From assembly GCA_043553855.1 (NCBI GenBank), contig CP121336.1, forward strand, positions 186,001 through 250,000: a stretch of DNA of 64,000 bases. Reading direction: 5' to 3'. This DNA comes from JAUIAS01 sp030425395. Lineage in GTDB: Bacteria > Pseudomonadota > Alphaproteobacteria > Rhodobacterales > Rhodobacteraceae. The position numbers and the translations under genes were made by a program. Shown piece by piece: positions 50,419 to 58,258 of the stretch (position 1 is the stretch's first letter; every line of letters starts with the position of its first letter). Below the pieces are notes generated by a model. It saw nothing but the letters and a program-made list of their open reading frames with translations, had not been told where the DNA came from and ran no database searches.

Positions 50419-51393
50419 ATGAGCAACCCTTCTGATTTCCGTCCTCCTCTCTGGCTGCGGTCAGGAATGATCCAGACCATGCTGGCCAGCAGTTCGCGCC
50501 GCCAAAAGCTCGGACGCGACTTCGAAGCCCGCGCGATCCGTCGGGATCTTGAGGCGGGCCACGGGTTGAAAACCAGTTGTTACCTCAATGAACGCCCCGA
50601 TGCCGCAGGGGTGATCGTGCTGTTTCATGGCTGGCTTGGCACACCGCAGTCGGGTTATGTCGTGTCGGCCGCGCAACACCTGTTTGAAGCCGGATTTTCC
50701 GTGGCGCGGATGACCCTGCCGGAACACGGCGACGCGGCATTGATGAATTCCGATATCGTCGACATCACCCGGCACGATTTCCTGCGCACTGCGATCAACC
50801 AGCTGGCCACCGAATTCCCCGATCTGCCAATGGGCCTGATGGGGTTCTCTCTGGGTGGTAACTTTGCGCTAAGACTGGCGCGCGACCTGCGCCGAGATCC
50901 CCTGCCGCAACTGCGCCATGTCATCGGCATCAGCCCGGTGATTGATCCCGAAGACACCTGTGACCGCATCGACGCCTATGCCATGTTCCGCACCTATTTC
51001 ATGCGGAAATTCGCCAAGCTGACACGATCCAAGCACGCCAGATTTCCCCATCTACAGGGCATCGACGCCATTCTGGCTCACCGGTCGATCCGGGCGCTTA
51101 CCGAGTTTTCAGTGCACCAATGGACAGACTACCCCTCCATTGATGCCTATTTCGCGGGCTACCGCATTCACCCCGGTGATTTCACCGATTGCCCGGCGCG
51201 TGTCACCGTGCTTAGCGCCAAGGACGACCCGATTGTGCGCTCCGTCCACGCCGAATCCCTGCCCGAAGATCCGGCGCTTGAACGGCTGTTTACCACCTAT
51301 GGCGGGCACAACGGGTTCTTTTCGAGCTTTCCGCGCCGCGCCTTCAACGAGGAAGTCGCCCTGAACCGCTTTACCGCGTCGCTGATCAGTTGA
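50419..51393 (+). CDS. YheT-type alpha/beta hydrolase
   Basis: A 324-residue hydrolase. Oxyanion region Leu-Phe-His-Gly-Trp-Leu-Gly-Thr near 70, nucleophile elbow Gly-Phe-Ser-Leu-Gly-Gly-Asn near 143, acid in Ala-Lys-Asp-Asp-Pro-Ile-Val near 268, and catalytic His in Tyr-Gly-Gly-His-Asn-Gly-Phe near 299. Substrate is unknown. It sits between hisH and hisA and its 3' end overlaps the convergent DUF2147 gene by 8 nt. Confidence 0.85.
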   Translation: MSNPSDFRPPLWLRSGMIQTMLASSSRRQKLGRDFEARAIRRDLEAGHGLKTSCYLNERPDAAGVIVLFHGWLGTPQSGYVVSAAQHLFEAGFSVARMTLPEHGDAALMNSDIVDITRHDFLRTAINQLATEFPDLPMGLMGFSLGGNFALRLARDLRRDPLPQLRHVIGISPVIDPEDTCDRIDAYAMFRTYFMRKFAKLTRSKHARFPHLQGIDAILAHRSIRALTEFSVHQWTDYPSIDAYFAGYRIHPGDFTDCPARVTVLSAKDDPIVRSVHAESLPEDPALERLFTTYGGHNGFFSSFPRRAFNEEVALNRFTASLIS

Positions 51394-51784
51394 TGCGCAT
51401 CCAGGTGCCGCCATCGCGGCAGATGAACATGACACATCCCGAGATCGCTAGGTTCTTGCCCTTCAGTTCCATCTTGGATTTATAGGTCTTGTCGCGCGAA
51501 GGATCCCAGACCTTGCCGCCATCATAGGTGCCGTCGCCCTTGGCCTGCATGTCCCAGATAATGTTCTTGCCGATATTATCCGACTGGATTTCCGCGCCCG
51601 AACCGTCAAAGGACCGCACCAGCGTGCCACAGATCCGGGAGCCGCAGGCGGCCACTTCGATATGACCAAAGTTGCCGTTGTCATCGGGGATCGTCTTGTA
51701 AGTGCCATAAGCCGGGTCTGCGGCCACCGCACCCGCCGCCATCATGGCCAGCGCTGCGCCCATCACCAAAAATCGTTTCTGCAT
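51386..51784 (-). CDS. DUF2147 periplasmic protein
   Basis: A 132-residue secreted protein. The signal peptide ends near Ala-Val-Ala-Ala (residue 22). The mature domain begins Pro-Ala-Tyr-Gly-Thr-Tyr-Lys-Thr and has the DUF2147 features Ile-Cys-Gly-Thr-Leu-Val and Gly-Lys-Val-Trp-Asp-Pro-Ser-Arg-Asp-Lys-Thr-Tyr. Four cysteines could form two disulfides. GGAGGAG precedes ATG 51784. It lies inside the his region on the opposite strand. The function is not known. Confidence 0.85.
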   Translation of the reverse strand: MQKRFLVMGAALAMMAAGAVAADPAYGTYKTIPDDNGNFGHIEVAACGSRICGTLVRSFDGSGAEIQSDNIGKNIIWDMQAKGDGTYDGGKVWDPSRDKTYKSKMELKGKNLAISGCVMFICRDGGTWMRIN

Positions 51785-51928
51785 CTGTCCGTTCTCCTCC
51801 GCTGAGTCAGCATTGCGCCGCCAGCATGGTCGCCAATCCCCCCCGCTGGCAAGATTAACCCGAGGTCGCGTTGCATTTCCGCCAGCGCCATGCATAACAG
51901 CCTCAGTCAGAAACAATAGGGCCGTGCC

Positions 51929-52651
51929 ATGATCCTCTATCCCGCAATCGACCTCAAGGACGGTCAGGCCGTGCGCCTCTACAAGGGCGATATGGACAAG
52001 GCCACCGTGTTCAATGACGATCCAGCAGCCCAGGCAATGGCCTTTGTCGAGGCAGGCTGCGAATGGCTGCATCTTGTGGACCTCAACGGTGCCTTTGCAG
52101 GCGCGCCGGTCAACGCGGCCCCCGTGGAGGCGATCCTTGAGCGCACAAAGGTGCCCGCGCAACTGGGTGGCGGCATCCGGGACATGGCCACAATCGAGAC
52201 ATGGCTGTCCAAGGGGTTGGCCCGCGTGATCCTTGGCACCGTGGCGGTCGAGAACCCCGCATTGGTGCGCGAAGCGGCACGCGCCTTTCCCGGTCAGGTG
52301 GCCGTGGGCATCGACGCCCGCGACGGGCGCGTGGCGACCAAAGGCTGGGCCGAGGAGACCGATGTGATGGTGACCGATCTCGCGCGCAGCTTCGAAGACG
52401 CGGGCGTGGCGGCCATTATCTATACCGACATCAACCGCGACGGCGCGATGCAAGGCCCGAATATCGAGGCGACGGCGGCACTGGCCAATGCCGTGTCGAT
52501 CCCCGTCATCGCCTCCGGCGGCGTGTCCTCGCTTGACGACCTGATTGCCCTGCGCGACTGCGGCGCGGCGCTCAATGGCGCGATCTCGGGCCGCGCGCTT
52601 TATGATGGCGCGCTTGACCTCGGCGCGGCGCTGGCGGCTCTGAAAGCCTAG
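51929..52651 (+). CDS. hisA: ProFAR isomerase
   Basis: A 240-residue beta/alpha barrel. Catalytic Asp in Tyr-Pro-Ala-Ile-Asp-Leu-Lys-Asp-Gly near 8, second acidic residue in Asp-Ile-Asn-Arg-Asp-Gly, phosphate loops Gly-Gly-Gly-Ile-Arg and Ala-Ser-Gly-Gly-Val. It isomerises ProFAR to PRFAR, the substrate of HisFH. Confidence 0.96.
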   Translation: MILYPAIDLKDGQAVRLYKGDMDKATVFNDDPAAQAMAFVEAGCEWLHLVDLNGAFAGAPVNAAPVEAILERTKVPAQLGGGIRDMATIETWLSKGLARVILGTVAVENPALVREAARAFPGQVAVGIDARDGRVATKGWAEETDVMVTDLARSFEDAGVAAIIYTDINRDGAMQGPNIEATAALANAVSIPVIASGGVSSLDDLIALRDCGAALNGAISGRALYDGALDLGAALAALKA

Positions 52652-52653
52652 CA

Positions 52654-52962
52654 GTGCCGCAAGACGACAAAGAACAGGGCTCCAAGCCCAAACCGACCCG
52701 GATGCAAATGGCGGTTGCCTACCTGTGGATGACGCCGCTGGCCGTGTGGTACGTCTGTTGGGTTATCTGGCGCAAATCGGCCCGGACATATGCCGATTGC
52801 AAGATGCAGACCGACGACCTGTCGGGTTGTGACTTCGAGATCGCGGGGCGTGTCGTGAAATTCATTGCCGAGAACGGGCACTGGACCATCCTGCCGTTTT
52901 CGATTTCGGTTATCCTTGTGGCAATCTTGATGCACAGGCTGTTTCGGACGGACGAGAAATGA
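52654..52962 (+). CDS. Small two-TM protein between hisA and hisF
   Basis: A 102-residue protein with a charged N-terminus, a TM at about 19-38 and a TM at about 76-94, separated by a Cys-containing loop (Cys 49, Cys 59). The start is GTG 52654, 2 nt after the hisA stop. Not recognised. Its tight coupling to hisA makes expression with the pathway likely, but membrane topology does not suggest a direct enzymatic part. Confidence 0.65.
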   Translation: MPQDDKEQGSKPKPTRMQMAVAYLWMTPLAVWYVCWVIWRKSARTYADCKMQTDDLSGCDFEIAGRVVKFIAENGHWTILPFSISVILVAILMHRLFRTDEK

Positions 52963-53035
52963 CGCCCGCGTAACACTGGCAAACCGGTCGAATTAAACTT
53001 AAACAGCCAGCAACACGCAGCAAAGAGAGCGCATC

Positions 53036-53797
53036 ATGCTGAAGACCCGCATCATCCCCTGTCTTGACGTGGCCGATGGCCGGGTGGTCAAGGGCGTGAA
53101 CTTTGTCGATCTGCGCGATGCGGGCGACCCCGTCGACGCCGCCCGCGCCTATGACGCGGCAGGGGCGGACGAGCTTTGTTTTCTCGACATTCACGCCACA
53201 CACGAAAATCGCGGCACCATGTTCGACGTGGTCACCCGCACAGCGGAGCAATGCTATATCCCACTGACCGTAGGCGGAGGTGTGCGCACCCCCGAAGACG
53301 TGCGCGCCCTGCTGCTGGCCGGGGCCGACAAGGTATCATTCAACTCTGCCGCTGTCGCCGATCCGGACGTGGTCGCACGATCCGCCGACCGGTTCGGCAG
53401 TCAATGCATCGTGGTCGCCATCGACGCCAAGACCGTCAGCCCGGGGAAATGGGAAATTTTCACCCACGGCGGGCGCAAACCCACCGGCATCGACGCCGTT
53501 GAATTCGCCCGCACCGCCGCGAGGAAGGGGGCGGGTGAAATCTTGCTGACGTCGATGGACCGAGACGGCACGCGGGCAGGCTTCAACCTGCCGCTCACCC
53601 GCGCGATCTCGGACGCCGTGCCAATCCCGGTGATCGCATCTGGCGGGGTCGGCACGCTGGATCACCTCGTGGACGGGGTCACAAAGGGCGGAGCAAGCGC
53701 CGTGCTCGCCGCGTCCATCTTCCACTTCGGAGATTACTCCATCCGCGAAGCCAAGGACCACATGGCCGCGGCAGGCATTCCCGTGAGGCTGACATGA
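53036..53797 (+). CDS. hisF: Imidazole glycerol phosphate synthase, cyclase subunit
   Basis: A 253-residue barrel. Catalytic Asp in Ile-Pro-Cys-Leu-Asp-Val near 11 and Asp in Thr-Ser-Met-Asp-Arg-Asp-Gly near 130; Gly-Gly-Gly-Val-Arg and Ala-Ser-Gly-Gly-Val phosphate sites. It works with HisH to produce imidazole glycerol phosphate and AICAR. It overlaps hisE by 4 nt. Confidence 0.97.
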   Translation: MLKTRIIPCLDVADGRVVKGVNFVDLRDAGDPVDAARAYDAAGADELCFLDIHATHENRGTMFDVVTRTAEQCYIPLTVGGGVRTPEDVRALLLAGADKVSFNSAAVADPDVVARSADRFGSQCIVVAIDAKTVSPGKWEIFTHGGRKPTGIDAVEFARTAARKGAGEILLTSMDRDGTRAGFNLPLTRAISDAVPIPVIASGGVGTLDHLVDGVTKGGASAVLAASIFHFGDYSIREAKDHMAAAGIPVRLT

Positions 53798-54117
53798 CTT
53801 CCACCCCGCTCGACCGGCTCGCCAAGACCATCGCCGCCCGGAAAGGTGCGGACCCTGCCTCAAGCTGGACCGCGAAGCTGCTGGCCAAAGGCCCAGAAAA
53901 ATGCGCCGAGAAATTTGGCGAGGAATCCGTGGAGGCCATTATCGAAGCGGTGCGCGGGGATCGCGCCTTGCTGACCGCCGAGGCGGCGGATGTGATCTAT
54001 CATCTGCTGGTGATGCTGGCCGCGCGGGACATCACGCTTGACGATGTGCAGGCCGAACTCGCCCGGCGTGAAGGCACCAGTGGCATCGCCGAAAAAGCAG
54101 CCCGCCCTCCAAGCTGA
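53794..54117 (+). CDS. hisE: Phosphoribosyl-ATP pyrophosphatase
   Basis: A 107-residue all-helical HisE with the MazG-like acidic motif Lys-Phe-Gly-Glu-Glu-Ser-Val-Glu near 47 and Glu-Ala-Ala-Asp-Val-Ile-Tyr-His-Leu near 70. It hydrolyses PR-ATP to PR-AMP, step two of histidine synthesis. The start codon overlaps the hisF stop. Confidence 0.95.
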   Translation: MTSTPLDRLAKTIAARKGADPASSWTAKLLAKGPEKCAEKFGEESVEAIIEAVRGDRALLTAEAADVIYHLLVMLAARDITLDDVQAELARREGTSGIAEKAARPPS

Positions 54118-54225
54118 ACCCCCTTTTGCTCTTTCCTGAAATGTCGGTGCGTGGCAGAGCGCCCTGCCCCATGGCCGGCCATCTCAGCCTTGCGAATGTC
54201 GGGCCTTGGGGCACCGGCCGGATTT

Positions 54226-54248
54226 GGGTATTTTTAACGAGAAAGAAA
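54226..54248 (-). repeat. Dispersed repeat core between hisE and CoA-binding gene
   Basis: GGGTATTTTTAACGAGAAAG plus AAA on the plus strand. It matches the minus strand of 13455-13477 and the reverse of the 44240 core with few changes. It lies between convergent genes. Confidence 0.6.
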
Positions 54249-54279
54249 CAGCGGGTCTTCTGCGATAAAAGCAGCCGGG

Positions 54280-54750
54280 TTATAGCTTGGAAGATATGAT
54301 CCCGGTGGCAAACCCGCCCATGCGCAGCTCTCCGAACAGGCGCTGATATTCGATCTTGGGGCAACGATCCTGAATGACCGTGACGCCGCGCGCTTCGGCC
54401 ATTTCGGCGGCGGCGGCGTTTTGCACGCCGATCTGCATCCATATGGTAGAGAGGTTGGGACATACATCAAGCGCCTCCTCCACGATCGGCGGCACCGCTT
54501 CGGAGCGGCGGAAGATGTCGACCATGTCGACAGGACGGTCAATATCACGCAATGAGGCCACAACCGTCTTGCCAAAGGCGGTCTGGCCCGCGTGGCCGGG
54601 ATTGACCGGAATAACGTCGAACCCCTTGAGAGACAGGTAGCGCGCCACATAGTAGCTGGGGCGCACCGGATTCATGGACACCCCCACAACCGCAACGGAT
54701 TTCGTGCGGGTCAGGATGTCTTTCAGATGGGCATCGGAATAGTGTGTCAT
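54280..54750 (-). CDS. CoA-binding domain protein (YccU type)
   Basis: A 156-residue Rossmann-type CoA-binding protein: Val-Ala-Val-Val-Gly-Val-Ser-Met-Asn-Pro near 19 and Ile-Pro-Val-Asn-Pro-Gly near 46, Thr-Ile-Trp-Met-Gln-Ile-Gly-Val near 102. It resembles the CoA-binding part of succinyl-CoA synthetase but stands alone. Function is not established. Confidence 0.88.
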   Translation of the reverse strand: MTHYSDAHLKDILTRTKSVAVVGVSMNPVRPSYYVARYLSLKGFDVIPVNPGHAGQTAFGKTVVASLRDIDRPVDMVDIFRRSEAVPPIVEEALDVCPNLSTIWMQIGVQNAAAAEMAEARGVTVIQDRCPKIEYQRLFGELRMGGFATGIISSKL

Positions 54751-54774
54751 GCGCCCTGCTTAGCACGATTTCAG

Positions 54775-54811
54775 AAAAGAAAAAGCGCCCAAGGCCAAAG
54801 ACCTTGGACGC
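54775..54811 (-). terminator. Rho-independent terminator after the YHS-domain gene
   Basis: GCGCCCAAGG (54785-54794) pairs with CCTTGGACGC (54802-54811) with one mismatch. On the minus strand a run of T broken by one C follows. It lies between the YHS gene and the CoA-binding gene, both read on this strand. Confidence 0.75.
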
Positions 54812-54993
54812 GAGTGCGGAACGAGGGACAGTTTAGAGACGCGCAAAGGTTCCGGCTTTGCGCTCTGGAATACAGATAGGTGTGCCGGTCGATCTTTGAA
54901 GTCCCCTCGCGCGGTCGTGATGCAAAAATTATCGTCCCGGTGCGTCACACCGGCAAATTTCCGCGCACTGGCTGGAGAGACCGGTTTGACGCG

Positions 54994-55464
54994 TCACTGG
55001 CCGCGAAGCCCCGGCCAATTGGTGTTGGCGGCGCTGATATTGGCAGGCACATCGCGTTCCCAAATGCGGCGCACACGGCGGCTGTAATTGAGGTAGAGCT
55101 TGCCCTCAACGACCGAGAACGCGTCGGGGTCGGTTTTGGCGGTATACCCGTTGGCCACAGCATATGCGCAATACCCGCCGTATTGGGGAGCGAACCTTTC
55201 GGGATCGGCTTCGAATGCTGCGCGGTTGTCTTGCGACGCAAAGAGCCACGTTGCTCCGCGCCACTGCAAGGCGTGATCCGCCGTTCCTTTCACAGGGCGG
55301 TTTTCGGTGTGATACGCGACGGGATCATAGCCACCGATGGCATGGCCCCCTTTGGTGAACCACGCACTGCTCTGTGCTGCCTGCGCAGCTGGGGTCAGGG
55401 TGGCTGTGGCCAGTCCCGACGCCGCAAGGCCCGCCATACCCGCCAAAACCGTTCGTCTTTGCAT
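54994..55464 (-). CDS. Exported YHS-domain protein
   Basis: A 156-residue protein with a Tat-like signal (Met-Gln-Arg-Arg-Thr-Val-Leu-Ala-Gly, cleavage near Ala-Gln-Ala-Ala-Gln, residue 31). The YHS-like domain shows Ile-Gly-Gly-Tyr-Asp-Pro-Val-Ala-Tyr-His, Phe-Ala-Ser-Gln-Asp-Asn-Arg and Tyr-Gly-Gly-Tyr-Cys-Ala-Tyr-Ala. YHS domains are thought to bind metal or heme; this one is periplasmic. ATG 55464 was chosen as it opens the twin-arginine signal. Confidence 0.85.
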   Translation of the reverse strand: MQRRTVLAGMAGLAASGLATATLTPAAQAAQSSAWFTKGGHAIGGYDPVAYHTENRPVKGTADHALQWRGATWLFASQDNRAAFEADPERFAPQYGGYCAYAVANGYTAKTDPDAFSVVEGKLYLNYSRRVRRIWERDVPANISAANTNWPGLRGQ

Positions 55465-55572
55465 GATCTGATCTCCGTGTCTGGTCAAAACAGGATGGCA
55501 GTCTGCCCTGCCCCTGAACAGTGCGTGCACGCAGATGTGAAACGGTGTCAGTGCGCCCGCGCTGATCCGGGT

Positions 55573-55872
55573 TCAATCAATCACGTCCTCGATCACATCG
55601 ACGACCTCTTCGATCAGCCGGGAAAACAGGCTCTTGCGGCGCTTGGGTTGCTTTTTCTTCTTGGGTTTGGGCTTGCCCGCGGCCACCGGGTGGGGAGGTG
55701 CCTTGGCCTTGTGCGGGATGGCAGGGGTTGCGCGGTCGCGGTGCAGGGCCTTCATTTCGTGCAAAGGAGCACCACAGGACGCGCAGCTTAGCTCATGGCG
55801 TCCACGATCAAGCACCAGCGCCGCGCGCGCGCCACAGTAGCAACAGGTTGCAATCTTGGTCGGATAGGAAAT
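55573..55872 (-). CDS. TFIIB-type zinc-ribbon protein, probable ATT start
   Basis: A 99-residue protein. A zinc ribbon is formed by Cys-Cys-Tyr-Cys-Gly and Cys-Ala-Ser-Cys-Gly-Ala-Pro-Leu-His. A very basic Pro/Lys linker and an acidic C-terminal helix (Leu-Ile-Glu-Glu-Val-Val-Asp-Val-Ile-Glu-Asp) follow. The first ATG/GTG/TTG in frame, GTG 55815, would cut off the first Cys pair. Going back, ATT at 55870-55872 lies 7 nt after GGAGG and 3 nt after the rlmB stop, so an ATT start coupled to rlmB is the best reading. Similar short zinc-ribbon proteins are common in Rhodobacterales. The role is unknown. Confidence 0.65.
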   Translation of the reverse strand: MSYPTKIATCCYCGARAALVLDRGRHELSCASCGAPLHEMKALHRDRATPAIPHKAKAPPHPVAAGKPKPKKKKQPKRRKSLFSRLIEEVVDVIEDVID

Positions 55873-55875
55873 CTG

Positions 55876-56658
55876 TCAGCCTCCATTCGGATACAAGGAA
55901 GCATATAGGGCAACCGCGGCAGCATTTGAGACGTTCAGCGATCCAAAACCACCGGCAGCCGGAATTTTCACCAGCATGTCACAGGTTTCACGGGTTTTCT
56001 GGCGCAACCCGGGCCCCTCGGCCCCCAATACCAGCGCAACGGGTTGATCGGCGCGGCCTGACATGGCATCGCCGACTGTCTGCTCCGCCTCGCCATCCAG
56101 CCCCAGAACCAGATACCCCATCCCCTGCAAGGCTGTGATCGTGTCGGACAGATTACGCACACGCAAGTAAGGTTGGCGTTCCAATGCGCCGGACGCCGTC
56201 TTGGCCAACGCGCCGGTTTCGGGGGCGGAATGGTGCCGGGTGCCGATCACCGCCTGCGCGCCCAGAACCTCGGCGGATCGCAGGATTGCGCCCACGTTAT
56301 GCGGGTCCGTCACCCGGTCCAGCAACATCAGGCGTGGGCGCTCTGCACCGATGGCGTGGTCCTCGAGCGGCCCCCAGTCCAAAGGCTTGACTTCAAGCGC
56401 GGCCCCCTGATGGACCGAGCCGGGATCAAGCGGCGCGGTGAACTTGCGGGCGTCGGCGATTTCCGGTTCCACCCTGGATACCGCGATTGCCTCGGCCAGC
56501 TTGTCATGGGCATTTTGCGTCACGATCAACCTTTGTTTTTCGCGGCGCGGATTCTCAAGCGCATCGCGCACCGCATGCAGCCCAAAGAGCCAGACAGTTT
56601 CGTTGCCTGCGGCCTTCTTGGCCTGTTCCTTTTCGACGACCCAACGGGGTTTTTTCAT
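55876..56658 (-). CDS. rlmB: 23S rRNA 2'-O-methyltransferase (RlmB/TrmH family)
   Basis: A 260-residue SPOUT enzyme. N-terminal L30e-like substrate domain (Val-Trp-Leu-Phe-Gly-Leu-His-Ala-Val-Arg) and C-terminal knotted domain with motifs Asp-Arg-Val-Thr-Asp-Pro-His-Asn-Val-Gly-Ala-Ile-Leu-Arg-Ser-Ala, Leu-Val-Leu-Gly-Ala-Glu-Gly-Pro-Gly-Leu-Arg and Ser-Leu-Asn-Val-Ser-Asn-Ala-Ala-Ala-Val. It methylates a G in the 23S rRNA P-loop. It is upstream of and apparently coupled with the zinc-ribbon gene. Confidence 0.94.
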   Translation of the reverse strand: MKKPRWVVEKEQAKKAAGNETVWLFGLHAVRDALENPRREKQRLIVTQNAHDKLAEAIAVSRVEPEIADARKFTAPLDPGSVHQGAALEVKPLDWGPLEDHAIGAERPRLMLLDRVTDPHNVGAILRSAEVLGAQAVIGTRHHSAPETGALAKTASGALERQPYLRVRNLSDTITALQGMGYLVLGLDGEAEQTVGDAMSGRADQPVALVLGAEGPGLRQKTRETCDMLVKIPAAGGFGSLNVSNAAAVALYASLYPNGG

Positions 56659-56792
56659 TGTTCTGGCCCTCTCTGGCAGGCGCGCGCGGCAGCGCGACGC
56701 AAAAGCATGCGGGCGGTCAGGATTTTGCTATTGACGCCCATTTCCACCGCTTGTAATCACGCCCCCACGTCGAGCGCAACGCGCAAGACAGT

Positions 56793-56876
56793 GGGCGACA
56801 GGCCGCAAGGTGTGGCAGGGGACTGTAACTCCCTCGCGGAGACGCACGCTAGGTTCGATTCCTAGGTCGCCCACCA
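56793..56876 (+). tRNA. tRNA-Tyr (GTA)
   Basis: Acceptor GGGCGAC/GTCGCCC, discriminator A, encoded CCA (56874-56876). The anticodon loop CTGTAAC gives GTA. A long variable arm of about 14 nt marks a class II tRNA. T-arm CTAGG/CCTAG with TTCGATT. The 215 nt after it (to 57091) hold no gene I can support. Confidence 0.95.
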
Positions 56877-57091
56877 CTTAATCCTCTGAAATGGACAGAC
56901 AGTGGTGTGATACCACGCGCGTCAGGTGCGGTTTTCCCGATCCTGAGCGAACCCTGCCGGATATTCATGCGAATCCCAACGGCAGACCCCGGATCGAACA
57001 GATCATAACCTGCGATCTGTCCCGCAGAGATCGCGGGGATGTGCCAAGGAAAAGACACAAGGCACAGTATCAACGGCGCGGGGCTGACCCG

Positions 57092-58234
57092 TCAGGTGGA
57101 CCGCTTGGCAAGGATATCCATCAAGGCCTGCGCCCCTGCGCGCCCGCTGTCGCCCGGGTGATACACCAATTCATCGCGGGCGGCTTGCAGGTCTTCGTGC
57201 CACTTTGGCGCCTGCTCCAACAGCCTGCGCACCTCCCGGCCCATGTCGTTCATATGGTCCACGGCAAGAACCTTGCCCAACCTGTCGCGCACGGACACTT
57301 CCAACGGTTCGATTCCCAGCGATTCGTAGTCAGGGTTGTTCACCTTGCGCGGCACATCGACGAACAGCACCGGACGCAACAATCCGAAACTGAATTCCAG
57401 CGCGGCACCTGACCAATCGCTGACCATGACCTGAGCGGCCAGCAGGGATGTCACCGCATTTGGATCGGTATCGAGGGTGAACCTTTCCGATGCGCCAAAC
57501 CGGTCACGGATCGCTGCAATCACATCGCCGTGAAAGCGGATCGTGCGCGGGTGCGGCCGAAGAATCACGTTCAGCCCGGCGTCGATCAGAGTTTCAACCA
57601 CCTGCATCCCATGTTGTTCGATCAACCCGTCCGGCCCCCAACTGGGTGCAACCAGCACGGTGTTGGGCATGGGTTGTGTCGTGGTCAGGCCCGTTTCGCC
57701 GCGCGCTGCGTGCATGATCGCATCCAGCCGGCAATATCCGGCCTCGACCAGATGTTTTTCCGGCAGCTTGCGCAACGCTTCGTGTTTTCTGATCTCGGCA
57801 ATATGGTGCGGACCGGCGCAGAACACCGTATCGAAATGGTCAAAGGCCCCGTCGCGATACACCATGTGGGTGCTGACAATCGAATGCTGGATATAGGCAT
57901 AGTGAACGCCATTCAGCGACCGCTTGATATGAAACGTCTCAAGGTCGGGCATGGTCATTGCAAGAACATCCACATCCAGCATCGAAAAGAACGCGGTGCG
58001 CAGTGTCCCGGTACCGATCTGGAAGGCTGTCACGCCCGGCGGTGGCGCGGTCAGATACGGGTCGTCCGCCGCCGATGTGACATAAAGGACCGGCTGCTTG
58101 TGATCCGTCCAAAGCGCATGGATGATCGGTTCAAGAAATGTCAGGTATCCGCCGCCTTCGGAATAGACGACGATCTTGCGGTCGCTGCGCGGAACACGCT
58201 TGAAGGCCCGAAGCCCCTGCCATTCCCGCCACAT
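57092..58234 (-). CDS. CDP-glycerol glycerophosphotransferase-family protein
   Basis: A 380-residue GT-B protein of the TagB/TagF family: Arg-Lys-Ile-Val-Val-Tyr-Ser-Glu-Gly-Gly-Gly-Tyr at the N-edge, Ala-Pro-Ser-Trp-Gly-Pro-Asp near 199, Leu-Arg-Pro-His-Pro-Arg near 228, and Met-Val-Ser-Asp-Trp-Ser-Gly-Ala-Ala-Leu-Glu-Phe near 277, which in TagF forms the CDP-donor site. Family members transfer phosphoglycerol or phosphoribitol from CDP-linked donors to glycans. It ends the surface operon; an alternative CDP donor made by the neighbouring genes is possible. Confidence 0.88.
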   Translation of the reverse strand: MWREWQGLRAFKRVPRSDRKIVVYSEGGGYLTFLEPIIHALWTDHKQPVLYVTSAADDPYLTAPPPGVTAFQIGTGTLRTAFFSMLDVDVLAMTMPDLETFHIKRSLNGVHYAYIQHSIVSTHMVYRDGAFDHFDTVFCAGPHHIAEIRKHEALRKLPEKHLVEAGYCRLDAIMHAARGETGLTTTQPMPNTVLVAPSWGPDGLIEQHGMQVVETLIDAGLNVILRPHPRTIRFHGDVIAAIRDRFGASERFTLDTDPNAVTSLLAAQVMVSDWSGAALEFSFGLLRPVLFVDVPRKVNNPDYESLGIEPLEVSVRDRLGKVLAVDHMNDMGREVRRLLEQAPKWHEDLQAARDELVYHPGDSGRAGAQALMDILAKRST

Positions 58235-58258
58235 CTTTTTGACAGTCGAAAAAATGGG

